A stretch of 64,000 nucleotides of DNA from Crassaminicella thermophila (GTDB lineage: Bacteria > Bacillota > Clostridia > Peptostreptococcales > Thermotaleaceae): assembly GCF_008152325.1 (NCBI RefSeq), contig NZ_CP042243.1:2299026-2363025 (forward strand), given 5' to 3'. The notes below the pieces were generated by a model. It saw only the letters and a list, made by a program, of their open reading frames with translations. It made no database searches and was not told the origin of the DNA. This document shows, piece after piece, positions 9,515 to 18,175 of the stretch. Each line of letters opens with the position of its first letter. The stretch's first letter is position 1. Position numbers and translations under genes: made by a program.

Positions 9515-9530
9515 TTCAGAATATACTGAA
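9515..9530 (+). promoter_or_regulatory. Inverted repeat over the -10 region of the second symporter operon
   Basis: TTCAG-N6-CTGAA forms a perfect 5-bp dyad that encloses the candidate -10 TATACT. It could be an operator. Further down, 9558-9581 forms a bulged hairpin in the leader, close to the AAGGAGG site. Confidence 0.35.
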
Positions 9531-9606
9531 TATTTTATCGTGATTACTTTACTTGATGTAACTACTGCTTTTAGCAGTTACAAATAAAAAATAAGGAGGT
9601 ATACAA

Positions 9607-9753
9607 ATGATCTTTGGTATGCCAGCTGTAAGTTTTTTCTCATTTGCATCATGGCCAATTCTATGGACTGTTCTTGCAATACTCATCTATATGAAAATGG
9701 CTAAGGATGATGCAATGGAAGAAATATCTGAAATGGAGGTGAATAATGAATGA
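9607..9753 (+). CDS. 48-aa single-span membrane protein upstream of SSS symporter
   Basis: A small gene with a strong AAGGAGG ribosome site; its TGA overlaps the ATG of the symporter gene (ATGA at 9750-9753). The product has one hydrophobic helix (about residues 6-30) followed by an acidic tail rich in Glu and Asp. The coupling and the analogy with the DUF3311/SSS pair at 4992-6730 suggest a small subunit of the transporter. I do not recognise a named family. Confidence 0.78.
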   Translation: MIFGMPAVSFFSFASWPILWTVLAILIYMKMAKDDAMEEISEMEVNNE

Positions 9754-11327
9754 CAACTGCCCGCATCGTATTTTTTTGTTATCTTTGTTGTCTTATAGGA
9801 GTAGGGTTTTATTTTTCAAAACGTACAAAAACAGTAGAAGGCTATTTATTAGGCGGTAGAAGCTTAGGTCCTGCTGTTACTGCTCTTACCATGCAAGCTA
9901 CTGCAATGAGTGGTTATATGTTCATGGGTGGGCCTTCATATGCTTTTAGTATAGGTTGGTTTAGTTTGTTCTATGCAGTAGGTGATGCAGGTGGAAGTAT
10001 CGTAAATATTTCTATACTTGGTAAAAAAATGAGGCGTTTATCTGAAATACTAGGATGTCTCTCTCCTATAGAATACCTAGAAAAAAGATATGAATCCTCT
10101 ACAATTAGAGTTGTTGGTTCTGCTATTGCTTTGGTATTTTTATCTGCATATGTTATCGCACAGTTTATCGCAGCAGGGAAAGCATTATCATCACTATTAG
10201 GAATCTCTTATTCAGTAGCTCTTATAGGTGGTGTTACTGCAATCTTATTCTATACTGTAACAGGAGGCTATTTGGCAGTTGCTTGGAACGATTTCTTTCA
10301 AGGAATTATAATGGTTACAGGTATGATTGGCGTTTTAATTTTAGCTCTTTTAAAAATTGGTGGTCTTACAAGCTTAAATCAAAAATTAGCAGCTATTGAT
10401 CCTACCTATTTGAGTGTATGGGGAAAAGGATTAATATATCAAAATCAATGGGGTGTCATTTTAGGAGCTATACTAATATATCTAGTGGGATATATGGGCC
10501 TTCCTCATGTAGTTGTTCGTCATATGTCAATGAAAAGTTCTAAAACTGCAAAAAGTGCACTTCTTTATGCAACTTTTTGGAATCAATTATTTGTATTTAC
10601 CCCTTATATTTTAGGATTAATAGGTATTGTAATGCTTCCAAACTTATCAGATCCTGAAATGGTTGTACCAGAACTTGCCTTTATGTTATTCCCTGGCGCA
10701 ATTGCTGCAATTATTCTTTCAGCAGTTATGGCAGCCATTATTACAACAGCAGATTCATTACTTATGCAAACAGGTTCAATTTTATCTAGAGACGTATATG
10801 AGCGTTTCATCAATCCTAATGCATCTGAAAAACAATTAGTCCTAGCATCTCGTATCATGGTTTTTGGAACGGGTATTATAGGTATTGCTATCGCTCTTAT
10901 ACAACCTCCTGGTGTATTTACACTAGTTGTCTTTGCATTCGGAGTTTTAGCAAATTCATTCTTAGTACCATATGTTGCAGCAGTTTATTGGGATAAAGCA
11001 AATAATATGGGAGCCTTAGGTGCAATGATCGGCGGTGGTTTAACTAATTTTATTTGGACTGTAGCAAAACTTGAAATCATTACGTATATGCATCCATTCT
11101 TTGCAGGCTTACTTGCTTCTATTGCATGTTTATTTATTTTTAATAGATTTGGTAATAAACCTTCTCAAAAAATTATTGATGCTGTACATAAAGCACAAGG
11201 TAAAAATTCTAGCAATGTTTCTAAGGGAATACAAAATAGTACTTGTAAAATGCTAGCACCAGAAGCAAATGCTGTTTCAATCTTTATTGCTTCTAGACCG
11301 AAAAAAACATTCCAAATTCAGCAATAA
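9750..11327 (+). CDS. Sodium:solute symporter (SSS family)
   Basis: A 525-aa polytopic symporter with about 13 helices. Seen: the SSS start (VEGYLLGGRSLGP, then ALTMQATAMSGYMFMG), the VTGGYLAVAWNDFFQG signature, and SAVMAAIITTADSLLMQTGS, the Na+-site helix of the PutP/PanF subgroup. It is therefore closer to proline or pantothenate-type carriers than the symporter at 5261. The C-terminal 50 residues are hydrophilic. It is coupled to the 48-aa gene upstream and followed by a 163-aa unknown gene; regulation by the divergent two-component system is likely. The substrate is not readable from sequence. Confidence 0.9.
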   Translation: MTTARIVFFCYLCCLIGVGFYFSKRTKTVEGYLLGGRSLGPAVTALTMQATAMSGYMFMGGPSYAFSIGWFSLFYAVGDAGGSIVNISILGKKMRRLSEILGCLSPIEYLEKRYESSTIRVVGSAIALVFLSAYVIAQFIAAGKALSSLLGISYSVALIGGVTAILFYTVTGGYLAVAWNDFFQGIIMVTGMIGVLILALLKIGGLTSLNQKLAAIDPTYLSVWGKGLIYQNQWGVILGAILIYLVGYMGLPHVVVRHMSMKSSKTAKSALLYATFWNQLFVFTPYILGLIGIVMLPNLSDPEMVVPELAFMLFPGAIAAIILSAVMAAIITTADSLLMQTGSILSRDVYERFINPNASEKQLVLASRIMVFGTGIIGIAIALIQPPGVFTLVVFAFGVLANSFLVPYVAAVYWDKANNMGALGAMIGGGLTNFIWTVAKLEIITYMHPFFAGLLASIACLFIFNRFGNKPSQKIIDAVHKAQGKNSSNVSKGIQNSTCKMLAPEANAVSIFIASRPKKTFQIQQ

Positions 11328-11353
11328 TTTATGAAAATAAAGAGGTAATATTT

Positions 11354-11845
11354 ATGAAAATCATTTCTTTAAAAAATGAAATAAGCTCTGATACAGCTAT
11401 AAGTATATTAAAGCAAAAAGACTCTACAGTTAACGTAAATCTTATAGAGCCTATTTATTATCCATATTATAGACTCATTGCATCTGTAAAAACAAAAATA
11501 TTCGCTCGCTCTTTTGATGGTACTCTCTCTTGCTTAATTGATCTAGTAAATGGTGTAGAAGCTATAACAGGAGAAGAATGTCAAACAGAACAAATTTTTG
11601 TTGATGGTAGTAGTATACTACCAATCTCTATAGAAAATGAAAAAGCTAGAAAAAAAGCATTAGGATGTATCCGTCATACCATTATCCAAAAAATGAAGGT
11701 ATTAAGCATACCTAAAATTATCCCTGTAGATGAAGATTTTTTCTATAGACCATTTTGGATTATACATTGTCTGTCTAATAAAGATAATCATTTTTATGTA
11801 ATGATGGATGGTATTAGTGGGCAATATCAGTTGCTTGATCTATAG
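11354..11845 (+). CDS. Hypothetical protein of the second symporter operon
   Basis: A 163-aa soluble protein with no signal peptide, lying 26 nt after the symporter gene with AAAGAGG upstream and closed by a strong terminator, so it is the last gene of the operon. The sequence is mixed alpha/beta with a YYPYYR motif near residue 38 and repeated short hydrophobic strands. I do not recognise a family. The position suggests a role linked to the transporter or its substrate, but no function can be assigned. Confidence 0.6.
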   Translation: MKIISLKNEISSDTAISILKQKDSTVNVNLIEPIYYPYYRLIASVKTKIFARSFDGTLSCLIDLVNGVEAITGEECQTEQIFVDGSSILPISIENEKARKKALGCIRHTIIQKMKVLSIPKIIPVDEDFFYRPFWIIHCLSNKDNHFYVMMDGISGQYQLLDL

Positions 11846-11890
11846 ACTTATTAAACATAATCGTTTAAAGATATACTGATTTATATTTAA

Positions 11891-11928
11891 ATAGATTCAT
11901 GTAATTTTTAACAATTACATGAATCTAT
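11891..11928 (+). terminator. Intrinsic terminator of the second symporter operon
   Basis: A 16-bp perfect stem (11891-11906 with 11913-11928) with a 6-nt loop, followed by a T-rich tract. Confidence 0.88.
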
Positions 11929-11959
11929 CTTTTATTCGTTAGATAATATCAAAAACAAA

Positions 11960-11996
11960 ATAAAAGCAGAACTTTATCCTTTCATTCTGCTTTTAT
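11960..11996 (-). terminator. Intrinsic terminator downstream of the Cys-rich micro-genes
   Basis: A 12-bp stem ATAAAAGCAGAA paired with its complement at 11985-11996; its A/T-rich ends let it work in both directions. It follows the 50-aa gene on the minus strand. Confidence 0.7.
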
Positions 11997-12051
11997 CATG
12001 TGAATTTTCCCCTTTTCATATCTACTTCTCCATATGTTTTTTATTTATATA

Positions 12052-12204
12052 TTAATTTTCCTGAAATAGAGTTCTCTCATATAAATCACATTTGTCACAG
12101 CGATCACAATAACCAGCTATATAATGAATACATGTAACTACTCCACATTTTTTTAAATTGTTCATTACTTCTTCATTATAATTATTTTTTAAATTATTTT
12201 TCAT
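12052..12204 (-). CDS. 50-aa cysteine-rich protein (tandem paralogue 1)
   Basis: A small gene with AGGGAGG 6 nt before its ATG. The product has five Cys residues: C20, C25, C33, C36 and C39, arranged as C-X4-C-X7-C-X2-C-X2-C, plus His27, which could bind a metal or Fe-S cluster. It is about two thirds identical by eye to the protein from 12247-12390 directly upstream; the shared core includes MNNLKKCGV, TCIH and KCDLYER. Function unknown. The motif pattern and conserved length support a real gene; a zinc-ribbon-like regulator or metal-binding adaptor is only a guess. Confidence 0.72.
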   Translation of the reverse strand: MKNNLKNNYNEEVMNNLKKCGVVTCIHYIAGYCDRCDKCDLYERTLFQEN

Positions 12205-12246
12205 ATTAATCCTCCCTCATTTTATACAGTTACTTATTTCATACTT

Positions 12247-12390
12247 TTAGTCTTCCTGAATAAGTACTCTTTCATACAAATCACATTTTTTATAATTATT
12301 GCAAAAACCTGCTACACAATGGATACATGTAATTACACCACATTTTTTTAAATTGTTCATTACCTCTTCATTATAATTGTTTTTTCTCAT
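12247..12390 (-). CDS. 47-aa cysteine-rich protein (tandem paralogue 2)
   Basis: A paralogue of the gene at 12052-12204, 42 nt upstream of it on the same strand. Cysteines: C17, C22, C25, C30 and C36. Compared with the neighbour, the C-X2-C-X2-C run is reduced (Asn and Tyr replace two Cys) while a new Cys appears after His24, so the metal site has changed. The ribosome site is only moderate (GGGGGCGG). Strong protein-level conservation, with many changes at third codon positions, argues that both copies are translated. Confidence 0.68.
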   Translation of the reverse strand: MRKNNYNEEVMNNLKKCGVITCIHCVAGFCNNYKKCDLYERVLIQED

Positions 12391-12635
12391 CTCTACCGCC
12401 CCCATATCAGAATATCTGTATTTATTTATATTATAATACTAGTATGCAATTTTGTCAATTGTATACAATTGTTTTTTTGAATTTTTTCTCTATTTCTATT
12501 TGCTTTTAAGAAAAATATACTTTTAGCAGGTATTTACATATTAAAAAGCGAATATACTTTAGTAAATTATTTAAATATTCAAAATCTTTATATAGAAGTT
12601 CTGTTTTTGATCTAATCTAGGAGGAGGAAAAACTT

Positions 12636-14171
12636 ATGAGAAAAAGTTTATTTTACATAGTATTTTTTCTATGTATCGGACTATCCATTCTTGGATTTTA
12701 TTCTATTGAAAAACACATTATTATACTTCCTTTCTTAGGTGAAAAATTAATCGCAATATGCATGACAATTGTGTTTATTCAGTCCTTTTATCTTTTCACA
12801 AAAAAAGATAATTCAAAAGCTTATGCCAATGTTCCAAAAAATAATCAAAAAAATGAAAAAAAAAGCTTAAAATCTTCTGTAAAGTTAGAAGATGTAGCAG
12901 GCCTTGAAGAAGTAAAAGAAGAAATTATGGAAATTGCTGATTTTATTGTAAACACTGAAAAATATAAAAAAATTGGAGCAAAGGTTCCAAAAGGCATATT
13001 GCTTTATGGTCCTCCTGGTACAGGTAAAACTTTATTAGCATCTGCTTTAGCTGGAGAAACAAATACAGAGTTCATCGTTGCAAGTGGTTCAGAATTCATG
13101 GAAAAATATGTAGGAGTAGGTGCAAAAAGAGTAAGAGAATTGTTCGAAAAAGCAAAAGAAAAATCTCCCTGTATCATATTTATTGATGAAATTGATGCTA
13201 TTGGAACAAAAAGAAGTGAAGAAGGCCAATCAGAAGTTAACCAAACCCTCAATCAATTACTCACTGAAATGGATGGATTCAAACTTGAAGAGGAAGAAGT
13301 AATCCTAGTAATAGGTGCTACAAACCGAATTGATATATTAGATACTGCCCTTTTAAGACCAGGAAGGTTTGATAAACACATATATATAGGCAACCCAAAC
13401 AAAATAGCAAGAGAACAAATATTAAAAGTTCATACAAAAAATAAACCCTTATCAAAAGATGTCAATTTAGAATCGATCGCAATAAAAACCCATGGATTAT
13501 CAGGAGCTCATATATCTAGTATTGTAAATGAAGCTGCCATATTAGCAGTGAGAAATCATAGAGATCAGCTTATACAAGAGGACTTTGATAATGCCATTGA
13601 AAGGGTTATTGCTGGATTAAAAATAAAAAATTCAACTGTCACAGAAAATGAAAAAAAAATTGTTTCTTTTCATGAAGCAGGACATGCTCTTGTAGGAAAC
13701 CTCCTTAATATACATGCTATTGAAAAAATATCTATTATCCCTACTAGCCAAGCCTTAGGATATGTCCTTAATGCATCATCAGAAGATAAGTATTTGTATA
13801 CAAAAAATGATTTATTAAAAAAGGTACAAAGTATTTTAGCAGGAAGAGCCGCAGAAGAAGTTGCTTTTGGAGAGGTTACAACGGGAGCAAAAGATGACTT
13901 AAGTAAAGCAACAGATATCATATTAGGAATGATCTGCGAATATGGTATGAGTGATTTGGGAAATAGAACCTTCAATACTAAAATGATTTATGGAAATATG
14001 AAAGAAATAAACAAGGAATTAAAAAAAATTATTGATCAGTGTTATGAAGATACCCTTCAGCTTCTTCATGAACATAAAACTTGCCTTATAGCTATTGCTG
14101 AGTATCTATTTATAAATGAAACCTTAACAGGTGAAGAATTAAATAAAATTATACAAAAATACAGCAATTAA
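12636..14171 (+). CDS. FtsH-like membrane AAA+ zinc metalloprotease without extracytoplasmic domain
   Basis: A 511-aa ATP-dependent protease of the FtsH/M41 type. Seen: two N-terminal membrane helices (about 5-22 and 35-55) with only a short loop between them, the AAA+ domain with Walker A GPPGTGKT at 125-132, Walker B IIFIDEIDA, the second region of homology (ATNRIDILDTALLRPGRFD), and the peptidase HEAGH at 346-350 with a downstream Asp ligand in GAKDDLSKAT. Canonical FtsH is about 600-650 aa and has a roughly 70-residue periplasmic domain, absent here, and the C-terminus is short. It is probably a second, specialised copy rather than the housekeeping FtsH. It starts after GGAGGAGG and is monocistronic. 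Confidence 0.9.
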   Translation: MRKSLFYIVFFLCIGLSILGFYSIEKHIIILPFLGEKLIAICMTIVFIQSFYLFTKKDNSKAYANVPKNNQKNEKKSLKSSVKLEDVAGLEEVKEEIMEIADFIVNTEKYKKIGAKVPKGILLYGPPGTGKTLLASALAGETNTEFIVASGSEFMEKYVGVGAKRVRELFEKAKEKSPCIIFIDEIDAIGTKRSEEGQSEVNQTLNQLLTEMDGFKLEEEEVILVIGATNRIDILDTALLRPGRFDKHIYIGNPNKIAREQILKVHTKNKPLSKDVNLESIAIKTHGLSGAHISSIVNEAAILAVRNHRDQLIQEDFDNAIERVIAGLKIKNSTVTENEKKIVSFHEAGHALVGNLLNIHAIEKISIIPTSQALGYVLNASSEDKYLYTKNDLLKKVQSILAGRAAEEVAFGEVTTGAKDDLSKATDIILGMICEYGMSDLGNRTFNTKMIYGNMKEINKELKKIIDQCYEDTLQLLHEHKTCLIAIAEYLFINETLTGEELNKIIQKYSN

Positions 14172-14175
14172 AATA

Positions 14176-14202
14176 ATGCCAAGAATCTAAGTTTCTTGGC
14201 AT
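14176..14202 (+). terminator. Intrinsic terminator of the FtsH-like gene
   Basis: A 10-bp stem (ATGCCAAGAA with TTCTTGGCAT) directly after the stop codon. The T run is weak but the position is typical. Confidence 0.7.
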
Positions 14203-14241
14203 ATTCTAAAGTGTAAAAATTATTTCCCTGGAAACATATAT

Positions 14242-15363
14242 CTACAATTTACTATTTTTTTGTTCCCATTTATCAATTTCTTTTAATCGTTCTATAATAG
14301 GAAGATGCTGCGTACAAGCTTCTTCACATTTTCCACACCTTATACAATCCTTAGCACTTGCTTTTCGCCCAACCAATAATCCCCATTCATGCTCTCTTTT
14401 AATATCTTTTATCATCTTTTCATCGCTCTTTCCAAACATTTGCTTTTCATTATAAAACTGCATATATGCAGGAACTGGAATTTCTTTTGGACAATCCCAA
14501 CAGTAACCACATCCTGTACATACAGCATTCATATTTTCTCCAAGACGTTTTTGAATTCTTTCTAAGTCTTTATCATTAAAGGTAGTAGCTTCATCTGCAA
14601 TACGACAAGCCATATCAATCTGATCTTTTGTGCTAAATCCATTTAAAGTTACTGTAATCTGTTTAGATGCAATAGTAAACCTAAGTGCAGCCTCTGTAGG
14701 TGTTTCTCCATTTGATCCAATAAAAGAAAGTTCTTTCTCATATTTTGGAATAGCACCTCCTGCTAAAGGATTCATTGCTACTACACCATAACCACTATTA
14801 TATGCACTCACAACCCCATCCCATCGATAAGGGAAGTTTAAGATATTAACGCCTAAAAGTACTCCTTCCATTTTTCCTTCATCTAAAATTTTCTTAATTT
14901 CATGACCTGGCTGATGAGATGAAAAAACAATATGCTCAATTAAGCCTTCTTCTTTACATTCTAAAAGACCTTCATATTGTCCCCTAGGCTTCATCGCCAA
15001 CTCGTAGTGTTCCATCTTTCTAAGACACCATATATGATAAAAGTGAATCTTATCTACCCCTAATTTCTCTAGGGATCTTTTCACTGCATCTTTAGCTTTC
15101 TCTTTTGTATCAAATCTTGTAGGCATACCTTTTGTAGAAACATAAAAGTTATTAGGCATATTCTTAAAAGCAATTCCATAAATATCTTCACTTCTATTCT
15201 CACAATAAGTCGGAGCTGTATCAAAATAATTAATCCCTTTACTACTTGCATATATTAATAGTTCTGCATTTTCTTCATTACTCTTAGAAAGATCAAAACG
15301 CATCCCTCCAAATCCTACTGCAGAAACCATTTTTCCTGTTTTTCCATATTCCTTGTAAATCAT
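14242..15363 (-). CDS. Aldo/keto reductase fused to a 2[4Fe-4S] ferredoxin domain
   Basis: A 373-aa protein. An aldo/keto reductase TIM barrel (about residues 1-270) has the tetrad candidates Asp and Tyr in NYFDTAPTYCE, Lys in VSTKGM and His in YHIW. It is followed by a C-terminal ferredoxin part with CTGCGYCWDCP and CIRCGKCEEACTQ. This is a common clostridial oxidoreductase family that probably couples NAD(P)H or ferredoxin to reduction of a carbonyl or related substrate; the substrate is unknown. The ATG at 15363 is preferred over the in-frame GTG at 15372 because GAGGAG lies 8 nt upstream of it. Confidence 0.88.
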   Translation of the reverse strand: MIYKEYGKTGKMVSAVGFGGMRFDLSKSNEENAELLIYASSKGINYFDTAPTYCENRSEDIYGIAFKNMPNNFYVSTKGMPTRFDTKEKAKDAVKRSLEKLGVDKIHFYHIWCLRKMEHYELAMKPRGQYEGLLECKEEGLIEHIVFSSHQPGHEIKKILDEGKMEGVLLGVNILNFPYRWDGVVSAYNSGYGVVAMNPLAGGAIPKYEKELSFIGSNGETPTEAALRFTIASKQITVTLNGFSTKDQIDMACRIADEATTFNDKDLERIQKRLGENMNAVCTGCGYCWDCPKEIPVPAYMQFYNEKQMFGKSDEKMIKDIKREHEWGLLVGRKASAKDCIRCGKCEEACTQHLPIIERLKEIDKWEQKNSKL

Positions 15364-15481
15364 CCTCCTCACTCCTCTTTTGCATCATTCTATAAAACTC
15401 TTTACTTTATTATTTTCTTATTTCTACATCTAATTCCAATCCCCTTTATTTTTATAATGTAGTATTTAAGCTCAAAACAAA

Positions 15482-15507
15482 GAGATGCTCTTTACAAAGA
15501 ACATCTC
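15482..15507 (-). terminator. Hairpin terminator after the 44-aa gene
   Basis: GAGATG pairs with CATCTC, extended by TCTTT/AAAGA with one mismatch; on the minus strand it is followed by TTTGTTTTG. Confidence 0.6.
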
Positions 15508-15637
15508 CTATTTTATAAAATAAAAAAATACAATTTTTTAAACATTTGTCCTTGAAAAACCTATAAATATTTTAAAACAAAGGTCCAAGTAATTTTTTGG
15601 AGGTTATTTTTTACACATAGTCATTAAATTTATATTT

Positions 15638-15772
15638 TTAATTCAAAAACAGCATTTCATTCTCTTTATTAACTGATTCTATATTATTCCAACATTGATC
15701 ATCCCCAACATTTTCTAATAACTTAAGAATCTTTTCAAGTATTTGGATCGTTCTTTTATCTAGTTTATCCAT
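15638..15772 (-). CDS. 44-aa hypothetical protein downstream of the PHA genes
   Basis: A small gene with an excellent GGGAGGG ribosome site 8 nt before its ATG and a hairpin terminator downstream. The product is helical and charged, with a leucine-rich first half (LDKRTIQILEKILKLLENV) and one Cys-Trp pair. No family recognised. It could form a coiled coil, as small PHA-granule or sporulation proteins do, but there is no direct evidence. A terminator separates it from phaC. Confidence 0.55.
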   Translation of the reverse strand: MDKLDKRTIQILEKILKLLENVGDDQCWNNIESVNKENEMLFLN

Positions 15773-15883
15773 CTTTCATCCCTCCCTTTTTATATTACTT
15801 CGACAAATAGTTCAGAATTCCTACATAAATCATTCGACAAATGTGAAATTTTTACTACTTTTTTCCGAAAATATACAATAGAA

Positions 15884-15905
15884 AAAAGAGCCTTTCAGCT
15901 CTTTT
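15884..15905 (-). terminator. Intrinsic terminator of the phaJ-phaE-phaC operon
   Basis: AAAAGAGC pairs with GCTCTTTT around a 6-nt loop; a T-rich tract follows on the minus strand. It lies about 30 nt after the phaC stop codon. Confidence 0.8.
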
Positions 15906-15936
15906 CATAAATATCAGAGGGATTAAATAACTCATT

Positions 15937-17007
15937 CTATTTTGAATGATCTTTTATCCATTTAGCCATTTTAGGAGCTATTTCCTTTTGGGACTTAGAA
16001 CTTACATACATACCAATATGTCCTACAGAAAAAGAGAATAACTCTTTATCTTTACTAGATACCAAATCATTCAAAGCTTTACTAGATGTAGGAGGTACTA
16101 AATGATCATATTCTGCATAAATATTAAGCAATGGCATATCTATATTTTTCAGATTAACCTTTTTTCCACCTACTTCAAGGGTTCCTTTTACCAGTTTATT
16201 TTCCTTATATAAATCATTCACAAATTGACGAATGGTTTCCCCTGCCTGGTCAGGACTATCAAATATCCACTTCTCCATTCTCATAAAGTTCTTCATAACT
16301 TCTGGATTATCCATATTATCTAACATCCCAACATATTTATCTAACATTAACTGAAATGGTTTAAGCATCATGTAACCATAATTCATCATAGAACCAGGTA
16401 TAACACCATAAGCATCTACCATATTATCTATATTTAAGTATTTACCCCATTTAAATAAAAGTCCCTCTTCTATATCAAAGTCAATAGGAGTAACCATCGT
16501 AGTTAAGCTATTTACCTTCTTTGGATAAAGGGATGAATATATTGTAGAAAATGTTCCTCCCTGACACACCCCTATAAGATTTACTTTTTCAATATTTCGT
16601 GACTGTAATATATAATCAACAGCATCATTGATGTATCCATTTATATAATCATCCATCGTAAGAAACATATCTTCTGACGTAGGATATCCCCAATCAATAA
16701 TATATAGATCAAGTCCTAATTCTAGTAAGTTTTTTATAACACTACGGTCAGGCTGAATATCCATCATATACGGACGGTTAACTAAAGCATAAACAATTAA
16801 AGTTGGTACTTTACAAGGTCTTTTTGTAAATGGTTTATAGTGATATAGCTTCATTTTATCTTCTTCAAACACAAGATCCTTTGGTGTTGCATCTACATCT
16901 ATTTCTTCTAAATTTTGAAGTATCTCTATCCCTTTCAAAAATTTTTTTTGTATATCAAACATCTCTTTCATTGATTTTTCAATATCTATTCCAAAAGTTG
17001 AATACAT
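15937..17007 (-). CDS. phaC: Class III poly(3-hydroxyalkanoate) synthase, subunit PhaC
   Basis: A 356-aa alpha/beta hydrolase-fold polymerase that joins 3-hydroxyacyl-CoA units into polyester on granules. Seen: the lipase-like box GVCQGG with nucleophile C148, D301 in YDHLVPP and H330 in SVGHIGMY, forming the expected triad. The length of about 355 aa is that of class III PhaC, which works only with PhaE, and phaE lies 45 nt upstream in the same operon. Class III synthases usually prefer short-chain monomers. Confidence 0.95.
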   Translation of the reverse strand: MYSTFGIDIEKSMKEMFDIQKKFLKGIEILQNLEEIDVDATPKDLVFEEDKMKLYHYKPFTKRPCKVPTLIVYALVNRPYMMDIQPDRSVIKNLLELGLDLYIIDWGYPTSEDMFLTMDDYINGYINDAVDYILQSRNIEKVNLIGVCQGGTFSTIYSSLYPKKVNSLTTMVTPIDFDIEEGLLFKWGKYLNIDNMVDAYGVIPGSMMNYGYMMLKPFQLMLDKYVGMLDNMDNPEVMKNFMRMEKWIFDSPDQAGETIRQFVNDLYKENKLVKGTLEVGGKKVNLKNIDMPLLNIYAEYDHLVPPTSSKALNDLVSSKDKELFSFSVGHIGMYVSSKSQKEIAPKMAKWIKDHSK

Positions 17008-17052
17008 AATTCAATACCCCCTTATTTATTCTTTTCTAAACATTAGACAAAT

Positions 17053-18150
17053 CTACTCGCCCTTTTCTTTTAATCTTTTTTCTAACTCATTAAGCTCTTT
17101 TCTTGTCTTTCTAACTGATTTTTTTAGTTCATAAACTGTCTTATAAAGACTATTCATATCTGTCTTAGTTGGGAAAGGTAAAAAAGCTAATTGCTGCTCA
17201 AGTAATTTATCATAATTTTTCTTAAAAACAACACTAGCATCAACGACTTGAGCTAACAAACTTGAAAAATCATCTGTTTGAAAAAGATTTTTATAAGCCT
17301 CTTCATTTTTTCTCCACCAATACTCATAAAACTCTTTAAAAGTCTTTGGATGACTTTCATTCTGCATCATATTTTGTAAATCTTGTGCTATTTTTTCCAT
17401 AGTTTCAAGTCCTACGCTAAAAATAGTAGCAGAAAATTCACTTAAAGTATTTGTATATTTCATAAAGGAATCTATACTTTCCATTTGTTTTTCAAAATAT
17501 TCTCTATTGATTCCCATAATAGGAGTATCAAAGAATTTTCCAAATGTTTTTTCATAATTTTCTCCCCAAAGCTTTACATAATTAAAGAAAGCATCTTTAT
17601 CTTGATAAATATTTGTACCCATTAACTTTTGAAACTCCTTAGCATTTTCTAACCATGGCTGAGAAAATTTTTTAACATTATCAAAATACATTTGATAAAT
17701 TTCCATAGACTCTTTAAATATATTTTGTGTAGGTTCAGGTAAATATGATACAAAATGATTCGAAAAAGTTTTTATATATTCGTTTTGCCACTTACTAAAA
17801 ACTTTTTGTACATAATCTGTAGGATTTGCTGTAGCCTGTTTATTTAGCTCGTCCCAAAAACGATACAAATATGAATAAATATTTGCACTATTCATCATTT
17901 TATCTAATACCTCTTTAGTAGGCCCTCCTCCAAATAAGCTAATATTTTTCGTAAACATATCGCTCATCATTTCAACCCACTGATTAAAAATTTCCATTTG
18001 ATTTTTCATAGCCTCTTCCATATTATTCACTTTAGCTGAATCTTTTTTTTCATCTTTAGGTGCAAAGCTTTCTTGCCACATATCTATAACTTTCTTTTGT
18101 GAATCAACCCATTGTCCCATGAAATTATTATATGCATCTAGAAAAAACAT
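17053..18150 (-). CDS. phaE: Class III PHA synthase, subunit PhaE
   Basis: A 365-aa subunit that activates PhaC. Seen: no enzyme motifs, many aromatic-rich amphipathic helices (repeated W, F and Y), and a charged C-terminal coiled coil (about 325-365) with heptad leucines ending in KRLKEKGE, the expected profile for PhaE. It lies between the R-hydratase gene (25 nt upstream) and phaC. Sequence conservation in this family is low, so the call rests on composition, length and gene order. Confidence 0.88.
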   Translation of the reverse strand: MFFLDAYNNFMGQWVDSQKKVIDMWQESFAPKDEKKDSAKVNNMEEAMKNQMEIFNQWVEMMSDMFTKNISLFGGGPTKEVLDKMMNSANIYSYLYRFWDELNKQATANPTDYVQKVFSKWQNEYIKTFSNHFVSYLPEPTQNIFKESMEIYQMYFDNVKKFSQPWLENAKEFQKLMGTNIYQDKDAFFNYVKLWGENYEKTFGKFFDTPIMGINREYFEKQMESIDSFMKYTNTLSEFSATIFSVGLETMEKIAQDLQNMMQNESHPKTFKEFYEYWWRKNEEAYKNLFQTDDFSSLLAQVVDASVVFKKNYDKLLEQQLAFLPFPTKTDMNSLYKTVYELKKSVRKTRKELNELEKRLKEKGE

Positions 18151-18175
18151 TTAAAATCCCCCTTATATTTAATGA

